64,000 nucleotides of DNA from Lottia gigantea (taxonomy: Eukaryota > Mollusca > Gastropoda > Lottiidae), in the NCBI RefSeq assembly GCF_000327385.1, contig NW_008708898.1, positions 1,137,204 to 1,201,203 on the forward strand. Direction: 5' to 3'. The first letter of the stretch is position 1; every line of letters begins with the position of its first letter. The notes under the pieces are model-generated. The model worked only from the letters and a program-made list of their open reading frames with translations. It was not told the DNA's origin and searched no databases. The translations under genes and the position numbers were made by a program. This document shows positions 24,301 to 35,178 of this stretch, piece by piece.

Positions 24301-27300
24301 GATTTCAATCTCGTCCTGTGAATAACTGCTTCTTAAATCTTGAGGAACTCTGATATTGTATAATAGAAGTATGAAAGGAAATTGTTGTATATTTTAGAGT
24401 GGATTATATACCACACCCAGTTGATAGACCAGCTCTTCATCAACCTGATGCTTATAAAACACCACAGGGAGACTTTGATATGTTGACATCTTACACGAAA
24501 GATTATGTTGGTAGGTATCTAATTTTAGCAGGTATTATCAGTATAATAAAATTTATAAAAAACAGTAAAATAATTTTTTTACATGATTGATATTTGTTAA
24601 GTACTCATTGCTACAAGACATAAAAAAAAACAAGAGCAATAAGGTTTGTCATTTAGCAGGTTGAATTATATTAATTTCTATTATAACCTTGTTCTTTTCA
24701 TCAAAGTAATTTGATAAGCGAAATTCTATTTGGCACAATTCATTAGCTTATAAAATGTAAGAAAATACAAAAGGAGAAAAACCAAGACAATAAATGTAAA
24801 AATTTTAATGAATTCTATTCTTGATTTTATTTTTATAAAAAGCAATTCAAATTTGCAGTGTAAATAGGCACACCTTTATTATGAATTAATAATAGAAAAT
24901 AGGCTGTAATTGCTTATTAAAAATGTCTGGGTTGAGTTAGTTTATTTAGCTCTATGGTTACCATCCTGTAAAGACTGTCACTATATAGGGTATCAACAAT
25001 TATTAATCTATGTTTACATTATAATTTTATTCACACTTCATACTACAATATAATCATACTGGAGATTTATTATACCATCTTACATGTTAGTTTATTATAA
25101 AATTTGTTTGGTGTTATTTGAATACAGAGGTTTATGATTATTGCTGGGATATTTTTATGTGCCCACATGAAATTGCCGTCAACCATGTTCGTCGGTCCGT
25201 CCGTCTGTCGGTCCGTCTGTCGGTCCGTCTGTCCACAGTTGCTGGTAAACACTCTACAAGACGCAATTCTTGACGGATTTTGATAAAACTTGGTGTGAGT
25301 GTTCGTTATCACCCAAGGATGAACCCTATTGAAAATCGGAAGAATCAAAAAATATTTAGTATGAGTTATTGCCCTTGTTCTTTAAAACGCGTTCAATTTT
25401 TAGCTCGTAAACTCTCTGGAAGGCACAAGTCTTGACAGATTTTGACGAAACTTGGCATGAGTGTTGGTTATCACCCAAGGATAAATCCCATTTAAAGTCA
25501 GAAAAATCGAAAAATATTTAGTATGAGTTATTGCCCTTGTTCTTGAAAACGCTTTCAATTTTTAGCTCGTAAACACTATAGAAGGCACAAGTCTTGACAG
25601 ATTTTGACGAAACTTGGCATGAGTGTTTGTTATCACCCAAGGATAAATCCTATTAAAAATCAGAAAAATCGAAAAATATTTAGTATGAGTTATTGCCCTT
25701 GTTCTTGAAAACGCGTTCAATTTTTAGCACTTAAACACTCCAGAAGGCACAGTTCTTGACGGATTTTGATGAAACTTGGTAATATTATTCAGTATCGTCT
25801 CAAAAAGTTCAAAAGAAGTGTATGTCTGAAGGTTGGATATTTCATACTGGTAATTGTTACTGTACTGCCAAATGTTTTTATATAAAATCAAAGCTGCCAG
25901 TGGGCATATATTACCTTGCCTGGCAAGCTTTTAATTTGAATGTTAAGCTGTCAATTAGTTTTATAGTTTAATTGATTCTGATACCTAAAAATATTAGGTC
26001 AAGTGTTATATAATACCAGTATACTATAATAACGGTATACTATAATACCAGTATACTATAATACCAGTATACTATAATACCGGTATACTATAATACCGGT
26101 ATACTATAATACCAGTATACTATAATACCAGTATACTATAATACCAGTATACTATAATACCGGTATACTATAATACCGGTATACTATAATACCGGTATAC
26201 TATAATACCGGTATACTATAATACCAGTATATTATAATACCAGTATACTATAATACCAGTATATTATAATACCAGTATACTATAATACCGGTATACTATA
26301 ATACCGGTATACTATAATACCAGTATTTTATAATACCAGTATTTTATAATACCAGTATTTTATAATACCAGTATACTATAATACCAGTATACTATAATAC
26401 CAGTATTCTATAATACCAGTATACTATAATACCAGTATACTATAATACCAGTATACTATAATACCAGTATATTATTACCTTTTAATTAGTTAGATAAATG
26501 TGCATATATAACATGTCTTATATAAGTTTATGTGCATATACTGCTATGATTTGAATTTGAACATAATTACTAGAATATTCAAAATTTTTGAACTAGACCG
26601 AAGATGTCCACTTTTTTTGTTCTTTTAACTTGAATGCCAAATTAATATGCCAGCCACATATGATTTTAAAACCTTTGCCTATCTCTTAAAGTTTAGACTA
26701 AAATAGGAGTGAGTTGATTATAATAGGGTATAGAGTTATTTATTTGTCTTTGTGTAAGCTGTTAGCTTATAAGAGAAATTCTCCTATAGAAGCACTGACA
26801 TAGGGCACATGTGGAGACTATGGATATCAGCATTAGAATAATTTATGGAGAGATTAACAAGATAAACCATTCAAAAAATCTTGTCTTCCATGGATATAAC
26901 TCAGATTTCTTTGTGTTACAGAAAAGGGTGGACCAAGAGCTGTACCTATTAAACATGAAGGGTTAAGACAGTTGCCAGCAAGGTTTGAAGGGGAACCTAC
27001 TTATCAATGTAAGTACCAATTCAAACATAAGAATTTAATCTAGTCAGTTTTTAGTCAGCAATGGATAGATTCTCTACTTCTGTTTGTACCAGATTTCACT
27101 TTTAAAAAGTTTACCACTATGTATTTTGATTAAAATGCAGATCTCGATTTCTCATTGCATTTCTGTTTGCCATCAGTGTTGCATAGAAAACATAGAACTG
27201 AACATGTACATCTGGATTGTTTACTGATTCCATTATTTTTTTTTATTTTAGCTGATTATAGGAAGTGGCCTATTAATCGTCAACCAGCTTATGGAGATCA

Positions 27301-28243
27301 AGGTACCTGGAAACCACCAACACAACAATTTGTTGGTGAAACCACTTTTGCTCGTGATTTTCAGAGGTACAATCAAGCTCCAAGAAAGAGTATGAAACCA
27401 CAGGAAGCTACCAAAGCATCAGACATCCCCTTTGATGGTCGTACTGGATACAGAGATTATTACATCAAACATCCTTTGGAGGCACGTCAAATGAGGCAGC
27501 CAGAGAAATTCAAACCTTCTGGAATTCCTTTTGATGGGTTATCTACCTTTAGAAGGGATTACACTGGTCCAATGGGTCAGAAAACTGAAAGCTGTAAGCC
27601 CCTCAATCAGGCATTCCAATCATCTGCTCCATTAGAAGATATGACTACATTTAAAAATGATTATCGCCGATGGGCTACTGAAAGACCTCGTCTCCATGAC
27701 CCTGATCCATACAGACGTCCAGAAGGTGATATGGACATGAATACGACTCATCAGATAGCTTTTAAAGAGCATCCTCTTCAGAAACACATGGCTAAACGTC
27801 CTGCTTCAGCTACTGGCTTAAGACCTGGTACATTTGATGATACAACCAACTATAAAACAGACTTCAGACCATGGGAGTTGGGTCAAAGAATGCAACCTAC
27901 AATGAAGCCTGATTACAATCCAAGCAATGCACCATTTGAGGGCATGCCAACATACAAAGCTCATTACATCAAGCATCCTATTAATCCAATGAAGAGTTGC
28001 AAGCCAGATAATTCAGCTATTCAAAGTGATGCTCAGTTTGAAGATGGTACCATGTACAGGATGGATTACACTCCTAAGAAGATTGCTCCTTGTCCTGCTG
28101 CCATAATCGAGACTGGTCAATCTACATTCAGGTTTGATCACATAGATGGACGTGGTCATAAAGTGTACCAACCAGTTTATGAAACGATCACTCCCTTAAA
28201 TGGAGCTACAACAAATAATTTAGTCTCTGTACCAGTGGCATAA
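21355..28243 (+). CDS. SAXO: SAXO (stabilizer of axonemal microtubules), complete, 5 coding exons
   Basis: SAXO/FAM154 proteins are microtubule-associated proteins of centrioles, basal bodies and ciliary or flagellar axonemes that bind and stabilise microtubules through repeated Mn modules. Coding exons 21355-21392, 22570-22746, 24398-24510, 26922-27008 and 27252-28243 join with consistent phases (2,2,1,1) into 468 residues; human SAXO1 has 474. The N-terminus MVKRCICEICTCGRHRCPHRP has the conserved Cys-rich start (SAXO1: CICELCSCGRHHCPHLP) and is followed by PRESFKP. About 13 Mn-like motifs of the form F-x-G/D-x-T-x-Y/F-x-x-D-Y/F follow at roughly 30-35-residue spacing (for example FDGRTGYRDYYIKHP, FEGMPTYKAHYIKHP). 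The C-terminus has RFDHIDGRGHKVYQPV, also a family feature. Whether it is the SAXO1 or SAXO2 orthologue cannot be decided here. It is divergent from fibrillin and convergent with SYD-1. Confidence 0.96.
21683..21813. mobile_element. MITE with ~35-bp terminal inverted repeats (SAXO intron 1)
   Basis: A 131-bp element. The left end 'gttagtctgaaacacctgcc' is the near reverse complement of the right end, which reads back as 'gttagactgaaacatctgac', and the pairing continues into 'cagcctctgat/cagcctctaat'. The flanks are 'tgcat' and 'tgcac', a possible 4-5-bp target duplication. There is no coding capacity. Related pieces lie at 19908 and 20614. Confidence 0.65.
21814..22569 (+). other. SAXO intron 1, remainder
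   Basis: AT-rich intron ending at the acceptor ttttAG|GCGCC. Nothing further was recognised. Confidence 0.7.
22570..22746 (+). CDS. SAXO: SAXO exon 2
   Basis: A 177-bp exon. It encodes RHRCPHRPNAPIGRG..CLLTEYNTTYRQHPMQPRESFKP and ends MDDKTTH with a split Arg (CACAG|GTTTGT). It contains the first Mn-like module and the PRESFKP signature shared with human SAXO1. Confidence 0.95.
22747..24397 (+). other. SAXO intron 2
   Basis: A 1.65-kb AT-rich intron that contains the dispersed-repeat relative at 23040-23415 (listed separately). The rest has no coding or repeat signal I can name. Confidence 0.7.
23040..23415 (+). repeat. Dispersed mollusc-type repeat, two ~149-bp units
   Basis: Two tandem units share 'gagttattgcc', 'gtcaraatttgttt.tgaaca' and 'atagagactacagttttcat', offset by about 149 bp (for example 23120 and 23269). 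The internal phrases 'gagttattgcccttgact' and 'aatgaaatctggtgtgatca' resemble the repeat at 25190-25800 in the next intron, so both probably belong to one superfamily. Confidence 0.6.
24398..24510 (+). CDS. SAXO: SAXO exon 3
   Basis: A 113-bp exon, phase 2 in and phase 1 out: VDYIPHPVDRPALHQPDAYK..GDFDMLTSYTKDYV. It carries the end of one Mn module and the start of another. The donor is GTTG|GTAGGT. Confidence 0.94.
25190..25800 (+). repeat. Dispersed mollusc-type repeat with GTCC/GTCTGTC tract and ~159-bp tandem units
   Basis: It starts with a GGTCCGTCTGTC simple tract (25192-25232). Three or four tandem units of about 159 bp follow, each with 'cttgacrgattttgaygaaa', 'cttggyrtgagtgt', 'tatcacccaaggat', 'gagttattgcccttgttct' and 'acgcgttcaatttttagc'. 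I recall this combination from many mollusc genomes; the family name is unknown to me. It has no coding capacity. Confidence 0.75.
26003..26477. repeat. Minisatellite, 16-bp palindromic unit
   Basis: About 29 copies of 'taataccagtatacta' with variants 'taataccggtatacta'. The GTATAC core and, in the CCGG variants, ATACCGGTAT are perfect palindromes, so the array can form many small hairpins. It lies in SAXO intron 3. Confidence 0.93.
26922..27008 (+). CDS. SAXO: SAXO exon 4
   Basis: An 87-bp, phase 1-1 exon: (E)KGGPRAVPIKHEGLRQLPAR..FEGEPTYQ, with the start of an Mn module completed in exon 5 (SDYRKWP). The acceptor is ttacAG|AAAAGG and the donor CAAT|GTAAGT. Confidence 0.93.
27252..28243 (+). 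CDS. SAXO: SAXO exon 5 (terminal)
   Basis: A 992-bp exon, stop TAA at 28241-28243, encoding about 330 residues with nine or so Mn-like modules (FVGETTFARDF, FDGLSTFRRDY, LEDMTTFKNDY, FDDTTNYKTDF, FEDGTMYRMDY and others). The true start is the acceptor ttttAG|CTGATTATAGG. The frame is open back to 27155, but that part is intron. Confidence 0.96.
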
Positions 28244-29690
28244 ATTTCCTCAAAAATCAGCAACGATTTGTAACCACGTTTTATCATGTTAAGGCTGTAT
28301 ATAAATATAGTTCTGTGCCAAGGCTTGAGCCAAAATCGTAGTTCGGTTATTATTTTTTTGTCAAAATTTTGTTAGAGTTTAGAAACTGTTTCACAAGTCA
28401 CACAGCATTAAATAATTTCTTCCACTCGATTTCCCAGCATTAATTTATTAAATTCGAATTAAAGGATATTTATTTTTCTAAAATTTCAACACAATCTTAT
28501 GACTAGAATCATGAGGCTGTCCAACCAATTTGATTCCATATTACCAAAGGTCAATTATTCACGTACACTTCTTTTGTTAAGAATAATATCACTTTAAACT
28601 CATTTGTTTTTTTGTTTAAGTTTGTTTTGAGCTCTTTAATCATGATTTTAACTCTGAATGTTCTGATACAAGTTTTCTTGATTGTAACATAATCAAGTCA
28701 TAATATGGAGCTAAATGGAGAAGAGTAGCCTACTGTTGACTGTTGGTAGTAATGTAATTATATATACAGTCCTGTTTTTAGAGAGTTTTGATAGGAGGTG
28801 AAAAAAGATGGAGTGAAATTTGAAGGTTTTATTTTTTTTTCTTTTATTAACAATGAGGTATGGTAGACATTGTATATATATTGTATTTAAGGCATACGTT
28901 ATTTTTTTATCATAATTCATAATATATCATTTGTAACCTCCCTTTACAATGGTCTAGCTATACAAGTGCTAAACAAATGGTATATATATATTTTATATTA
29001 CTGATAGATATATCTGAGCAAAGATATTTATGCACATTTGGGTACAAAACACTATCAGCCCACATGAGCAATAAGTAATGAGCACAATTTAAGTCACACT
29101 TTTAAAGTTCTCAATTTAGCCCTGCTTTTTATTGTACCTCAAAATAATGTGGACTTGTCATGTTTTTAAATCAGATCGATGCTATATCCAAGCCACACCA
29201 AGCACAGTGGTATTGAATGAACACAGTGTTATTCTATCTGAAGAACTTAGTTAACTTATTTATATTTGAATTATCCCCAGATATGCATAAATATGTTCGT
29301 TTCAGTATATATACCGACATGATTTTTGTATTATTTTAGGCGTACTTTTCTTAAAAATAGATGAATCTAAGATATATAAATTTTTCTGAGCTTTACTATT
29401 TTTGTCTAGCTTTTTTAATTAGGTAACAAAACTGTCTAAATTGTTCAGTGTTTTCGATTTCTAAATGTGTTATTACATTGTAATTGAACAATTTGTCAGT
29501 TTGATAGGATCTTTATAGGATCCCTTGGAAACTTCCAGATGTCTTATGTTGTACATTTTACTAGGATTCTTTAAAGGTAGTGAAGTCAAGTGTACCTGTG
29601 TATTGTTACATGTTGTCAAATATCAATGGCAGGCTATGATTAACTGCAAGTTGTATAAAGGTTAAATAAATTTTTGTCTGATATATCTGC
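28244..29690 (+). other. Probable SAXO 3' UTR and flank
   Basis: AT-rich non-coding sequence after the SAXO stop. The clearest canonical polyadenylation hexamer I noticed is AATAAA at 29665-29670, followed by a T-rich, TG-containing stretch. The actual end of the transcript cannot be fixed from sequence. Confidence 0.4.
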
Positions 29691-32600
29691 ATTTCTGCTC
29701 TCTTGATTACTTTTCAGAAGTAAAATCTGACATTTGAGATGTCCAGTGGGCTCTAGAGAACCCGATTTTGATACTAGAAATTTAAACATGTAGCTACTAT
29801 TGATTTCTATCAACTTGTAAAATGATTAAGTAAAGACATGTCCCTTTATATGTGTAGAGAAGGGCATCAGAAAACCCATTCTTGACAGTGGTCATATCAT
29901 TGAGGGTATATTTAACTTCCTATGTTTTTATATAAATTATTTATTATTTATCTCAACTGTGATCTATTAATATTATACTAACTTTATTATTATACTAAAT
30001 AAATATTTTATTTAACATCTTACTTATCTTGTCACACAGAATCAAAATCATAAATGGTCTTGACAAAAAATACTGAGATGACTTAAGTGTCTCAATCTTT
30101 GTATTCAAAATGTCTTTTGCTAATTCTTCTTTGCTAATTGGTTTCAAGTTCAATTCATACTCCCTGACCTGGAGGGCTGTATCCATCTAGCCTGTATCAT
30201 CCAGTCCCTCTTTGTCTACTCACAACCTTGACAAGATCCTCGTCGCATTTGCATCAACTTCTTGACTCGAATGCTGCTAGTTACATGATTCTGTTTGGCT
30301 CAACCTATTTTCTGTTGATACAAATAATGTGACAATATTCAACCCCTGGACCGGAATAATCTGGGTGTCAGAGACTACTATCCATCAAGGATGGTAAAGA
30401 TTTTAGGCTTTTCCTCTTTGTTTACATGCTCATCAAACAGATGAGACGAACTCTTGGATCTTAAACCCTAATCTCTGCTATTTATAACAGGTACACTCTG
30501 TTCTCAATTAGGTACAAACTGGAATTTGAGAACAGACACCTGGTATTCAATAAAATGTATATGCAATAATATATGTCAAAGCACCATGCTGCTCTAATGA
30601 GTAACAACAAATATCAATTCCATATAAATTTATTATCTTATACTCCATTTACTATAGAAAAGAAAGACAAATCCTATTGATTGCCCTTTAATTTATTCTT
30701 TTATTATCAAATAAAAAACATACAACAAACTTTAAAGGAACACAAAATATCTAACTGAACATTATGTTCATACTAAATTATATTGAATTATTGGCAGTGA
30801 TGTTTTATGACATTTATTTTTATAGGTGATAATGATGTTAGATTATATTGTCTATTTGGTTCAAATTATGTAAACATTTCTTAAATTTGTTGAAGTTAAA
30901 CAATGAAATTTGTGAACAGCTGAGTCCAAAACAAAACATTACCAGTCCATTTAAATTTGGGTAGAATAAATATTGAAAACTATAAAGTCATTATTACTAC
31001 TTTCACTACCTAAATATAAGTGGACTGTTTGTGTTCATGTTTTAAATCAGACCTAGATGTGCCCCAATATCTTTGCTCCACCATTACAACTTTAAGTGAT
31101 GTTTGTTGTTCTGCATAAACTTGAAACCATTCTATAGAAATAATTACATGACAGTATACCTTCAAACAGAACTTGTGCTCTGGGTGGTGCATCACATTGA
31201 TTGTTAATTAAAATATCATGTTGAACTATTTACAGTTATGAATAATGATCTTTTAATGCAAGTTAATTAGTAAATGGAAATGTAATCAAATATTGTCAAT
31301 TATCTCTATAACATGATTTATGAAATCGACGTCTGCTAGTCTAGGTTGAAATTATCTCCCTTTGGCTGAGAAAATTATGATATAATATAGGAAAAGAGAC
31401 TTAACAGCTGGTTTCTGGATATTTGCAATTCTCTTTCTGGTAATAGAATAATTCCAAACTGATGTTTAAGGATGAGGGTTATGACAAACACAAATCATTA
31501 ATACCAGTACATTAAATATCCAAGAATTTCCAAACTCAAAACTATTAATTTCTTGATGTCACCTTTCCAAATATCTAAGAGAAGAGCTTGGCCAAATGTA
31601 ATTAAAAAAGAGATTGGTCCTTTACAATAAAGTACATTTCTGACATCACCAACCCATTGTACATATACTATCCAACTTAATATTGAAGTGTATCAATTTT
31701 TTTTTGTGTTTTATCACCACCAAAATTATCTGACTTTTGGTTTAAATCATCAAATTCATCAAATAACAACAAAATGTAAACAATAACAAATAAATAACAG
31801 ACTTTGTAAACAATAAAATAAATGGAATATTGCACAACAATAAATAACAAACAAAATGCAATAGCAATATAATAATATTTCAACCAAAATATATCAAGCG
31901 GAATAATATAGAAATGAGAATCTATTTTTATAAATAAGACAGCTGTGTCTGCAAGTGTAAGGAGCTTCTTATTAATCATACTCAGGAATTACTCCTTATT
32001 CACAAGTAATCAGTAATGTGCAACTCCTGACAGTTAAAAGATATTTTCACAGGAAACAATTCTGTTATTTCGCAAATGTTACAGAACTAATTCCAAAAGA
32101 AATGACTAATCATAAAATTCTCTTTAAAAGATAAGACCAGCTTAAAATTTCACTTAAAAACATTTGGTTGTGTAAATATTTGCTTTACCTGCCAACAAAG
32201 CTCAATTTCAGCGCCCTTTACTGCATTTCATATTAAAATCATAATTCAAGCAACAATAACATAATAAGGAAGTTAAAACTCTTTCAAACTTTTTTTTATG
32301 CCCGAGATAAAAACTGGAGATAAAGATATTGTTAATAACTGCCTGGAAGTGACTACAATCCAGACTTTCATAAAGATTATTAAAAGATTTTTGACAAACT
32401 TAAGTCAGATGCCTCAAAGGTGGTAAAGCAAATAATTAGACAACTATTGATTTGTAGTAAATTGGTGTATTATAATTTTAAACTGTTATTAAAAGATAAA
32501 TAAAGATTCTACTGTACCCCTAAATACTAGGAAATCACAGAAAGGTGTAGAAATGACAATAGGCATAATAGCTATTAATATAGTATGTAAGGTATATATA

Positions 32601-35059
32601 AGCAATCACAGTAATAATAGACTAGAATAAGGTTTTAGGCCTGTTAGATTGATATATATTCAAAACTCAAATTTCTGTCATTTTCTTTCACATGTCATCA
32701 GTGAACCTTATTTCAATCAATGCCAAAGAAAACAAACAAAATTTTAGCTTCGAATAACATCAACCTTATTTGACTTAAGAAGCAATAATACATTTATAAG
32801 GAATAAAAGAGATATTAAAAGTTGCATTGTTTGAGAACATACCACAGTAAAAGACAGTTATAGCCAAGATCTCTTTCACAAAAATAGCCTTCTGTATATA
32901 CACCACTACACTCTATCTTACATAAGTCACTCTATAGTACCATTCACTTTCTCAAGACACTTTCAATCACTGCCCTATACCATACTGGACATTATTTAGA
33001 GTCAGTACAATTTTAACTAATCCTTCATGCAAATTACTTTGAGCTTTGTGCTATGGTAGTAACAGTCAATTCATTTTTTCATGTAATGTTAAAAGAATAT
33101 TAAGGATTGAGAATTTGGAATCACTGATGATTAAATAAAAGTATTCTATAGATTTTTTGCAGTCCTTAAAACCAAAATTACATCAGTGACCACACAAAAT
33201 AATATATAACACTATTAATTTTAAAGGGTTTTCCACCAATAAACTTATCATATCATAAGGCTTACTATTCCTTTAAAGGATTCAAAAGAAGTTTACAAAC
33301 ATTTATTGGAGACACTGTCAGCTTCTATTGGCACTATTCTGATATTCTGTACTACATCTGTAGTTTGTAATCCCCAAAAATATAATTCAAGCCAAATGGG
33401 GCCACAGACAATAACTTGATACATGAAAATGATAAATATCATTGGTAAATATTTTCCAGCCAGTTGTTAAAATTGTACAAATACTTCATTTTTCCAAGCA
33501 TAAAATTCCTTTCTTATTATCAGATAGAAGAAAAAGTAAAACGCTTCCCTCAAACATTAAAATAAAACCAAAAAAATGTCTATCTATGCTGCCTACTGAG
33601 CATATATAAATAACAGCACAACCATGAATGTGGGATAATAGTCTATATATATTTATATCTTTCTCTGTATATACAAGCTATACAAATTTTGTGTGCAAAA
33701 CACACATCCTGCAACTTAAACAAAATTGCTCGATTTACTTCAGATCCAAAGACATTTACGCATGGACAAATATAATTGTCCCACGAACAATGCTTGGTCA
33801 GATGATATTCACATGTCAACCTAGATTAGAACCCATCTCCAACATTGCTACATGCTCTATAGACTGATCTCATATTTCCTTAAAAACGCCAAAGAATTGT
33901 TTACAAACAAGAAATACAAAAGTTTTGCTAGGCAATGCACAAGGGTTGCTCCACTTTGAAAAAAATTTAACATATATTAATTTTCAATTGAAAGCCAAAG
34001 GAAAAATGTGTGTATCAGCAAGCAGAACAAGGAAACAACATATAATTATAGTACAGTGTATAGAGACAGATAGTGAAGCTATATTATCAAATAAATCATT
34101 TTATTGGCCTAACTTTAACAAATTCAAATAAAAACTCAATTGCTAAATATATTCTTTCCACAAGAAGCTAATTTTGCCGAGCAAATCACTTGATCGAATC
34201 CTTGAAATGAATGCCCTTTACACTAGGAAATATAAGCTACATTTTTCGTTGTTATTCAAAAACTCTATTAATAACTTATAAATCATAAAAAATATAAGGA
34301 ACTATGGGCCGTCTGATAGAAACTAATTATTATGATATAACATGGTCTGAGAAACTCTGAATGTAAACCAGGTCCAGGAGCCAAGCTACTCCACTGTCAT
34401 CATAGTGTAGAAATGACAAATTGGCTTCAGTGAAGGCATGTCTGGCAACTAAACTCTAGTGTACATTCAAGCTTTTCAAAGTTAACATAATACTACTAAT
34501 AAAATACTTCATTACAAAATCTAATCAGATACTATACATTGTTATCACAGACCATTTAAATACAATAACAAAACAAAGTTATAGCTTTATCTACATCATT
34601 ATAACTAAATACTTAGCTTTATACTAAAACATTTATTTTATAGGAAAATATAAGAAACATTACAGATCTTCAGTGTCTTAAAAATATTATAATTAACAAT
34701 CCACATAATAATGTTTTCAATTGTTAATGTAGGTTATCACCAAAATTAAGTTATACCACAATTAAGCATGGTACTTTTTAAAGAACCAGTTCAATGAGGG
34801 AAAGGTTCAACAGAAATTACTTACAGGAACACATCCATTTCAAGATATTGTTATTTTTGGGACAGAATCAAAAAACAGCTCCAATGAAGGACCAATTTAC
34901 CAATATATTAGGCAAAAACTTGTAACAAATTTTTGTTAAACCAATCAAGACTTTTTCATAACAAAAAATCTAGGTTGTTGATTTACTTAAACTAAAGCAA
35001 AATATATCCAATATTACACACAGAAAAAATATGATTAAAAAAACCTAATACCACTTATA
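29691..35059. other. 3' interval between convergent SAXO and SYD-1
   Basis: A 5.4-kb AT-rich interval that should contain the SYD-1 3' UTR (minus strand), with several TTTATT hexamers (for example 34632) that could be its poly(A) signal. No recognised gene was found. Bases 30040-30550 are distinctly more complex than the rest and may be an old interspersed repeat. A 60-codon minus-strand frame there (29995-30186) has no domain I recognise. Confidence 0.5.
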
Positions 35060-35178
35060 TTAACTTCTATCAGATGGTTGTTGTTGTTGTGCTTGTGATT
35101 GTTGTTGAAATTCTGATTCTTGGTCTGGTTTAATGTCAACAGAAACAACAGTTTCAGCTGTAGGAGATTTAGATAAAC
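35060..35178 (-). CDS. syd-1: syd-1 exon 5: C-terminal tail and stop
   Basis: A 119-bp exon. It encodes (S)LSKSPTAETVVSVDIKPD.., then a Gln-rich stretch FQQQSQAQQQQPSDRS and TAA (35060-35062). The acceptor is ttctAG|GTTTATC. It is too short and too low in complexity to identify alone; it is supported by splice phase. Confidence 0.85.

Larger units (their letters stand above)
24511..26921 (+). other. SAXO intron 3, repeat-rich
   Basis: A 2.4-kb intron that holds the dispersed repeat at 25190-25800 and the 16-bp minisatellite at 26003-26477. The first 650 bp are plain AT-rich sequence. Confidence 0.75.

Noticed and set aside
25190-26477. CRISPR-like array
   Set aside because: Repeats are direct tandem units without unique spacers, and this is an animal intron.
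27155-27251. Extended open frame upstream of SAXO exon 5, starting with Met
   Set aside because: It is intronic. A good acceptor at 27250-27251 follows a T-rich tract, and the phase matches exon 4 (QS-DYRKWP).
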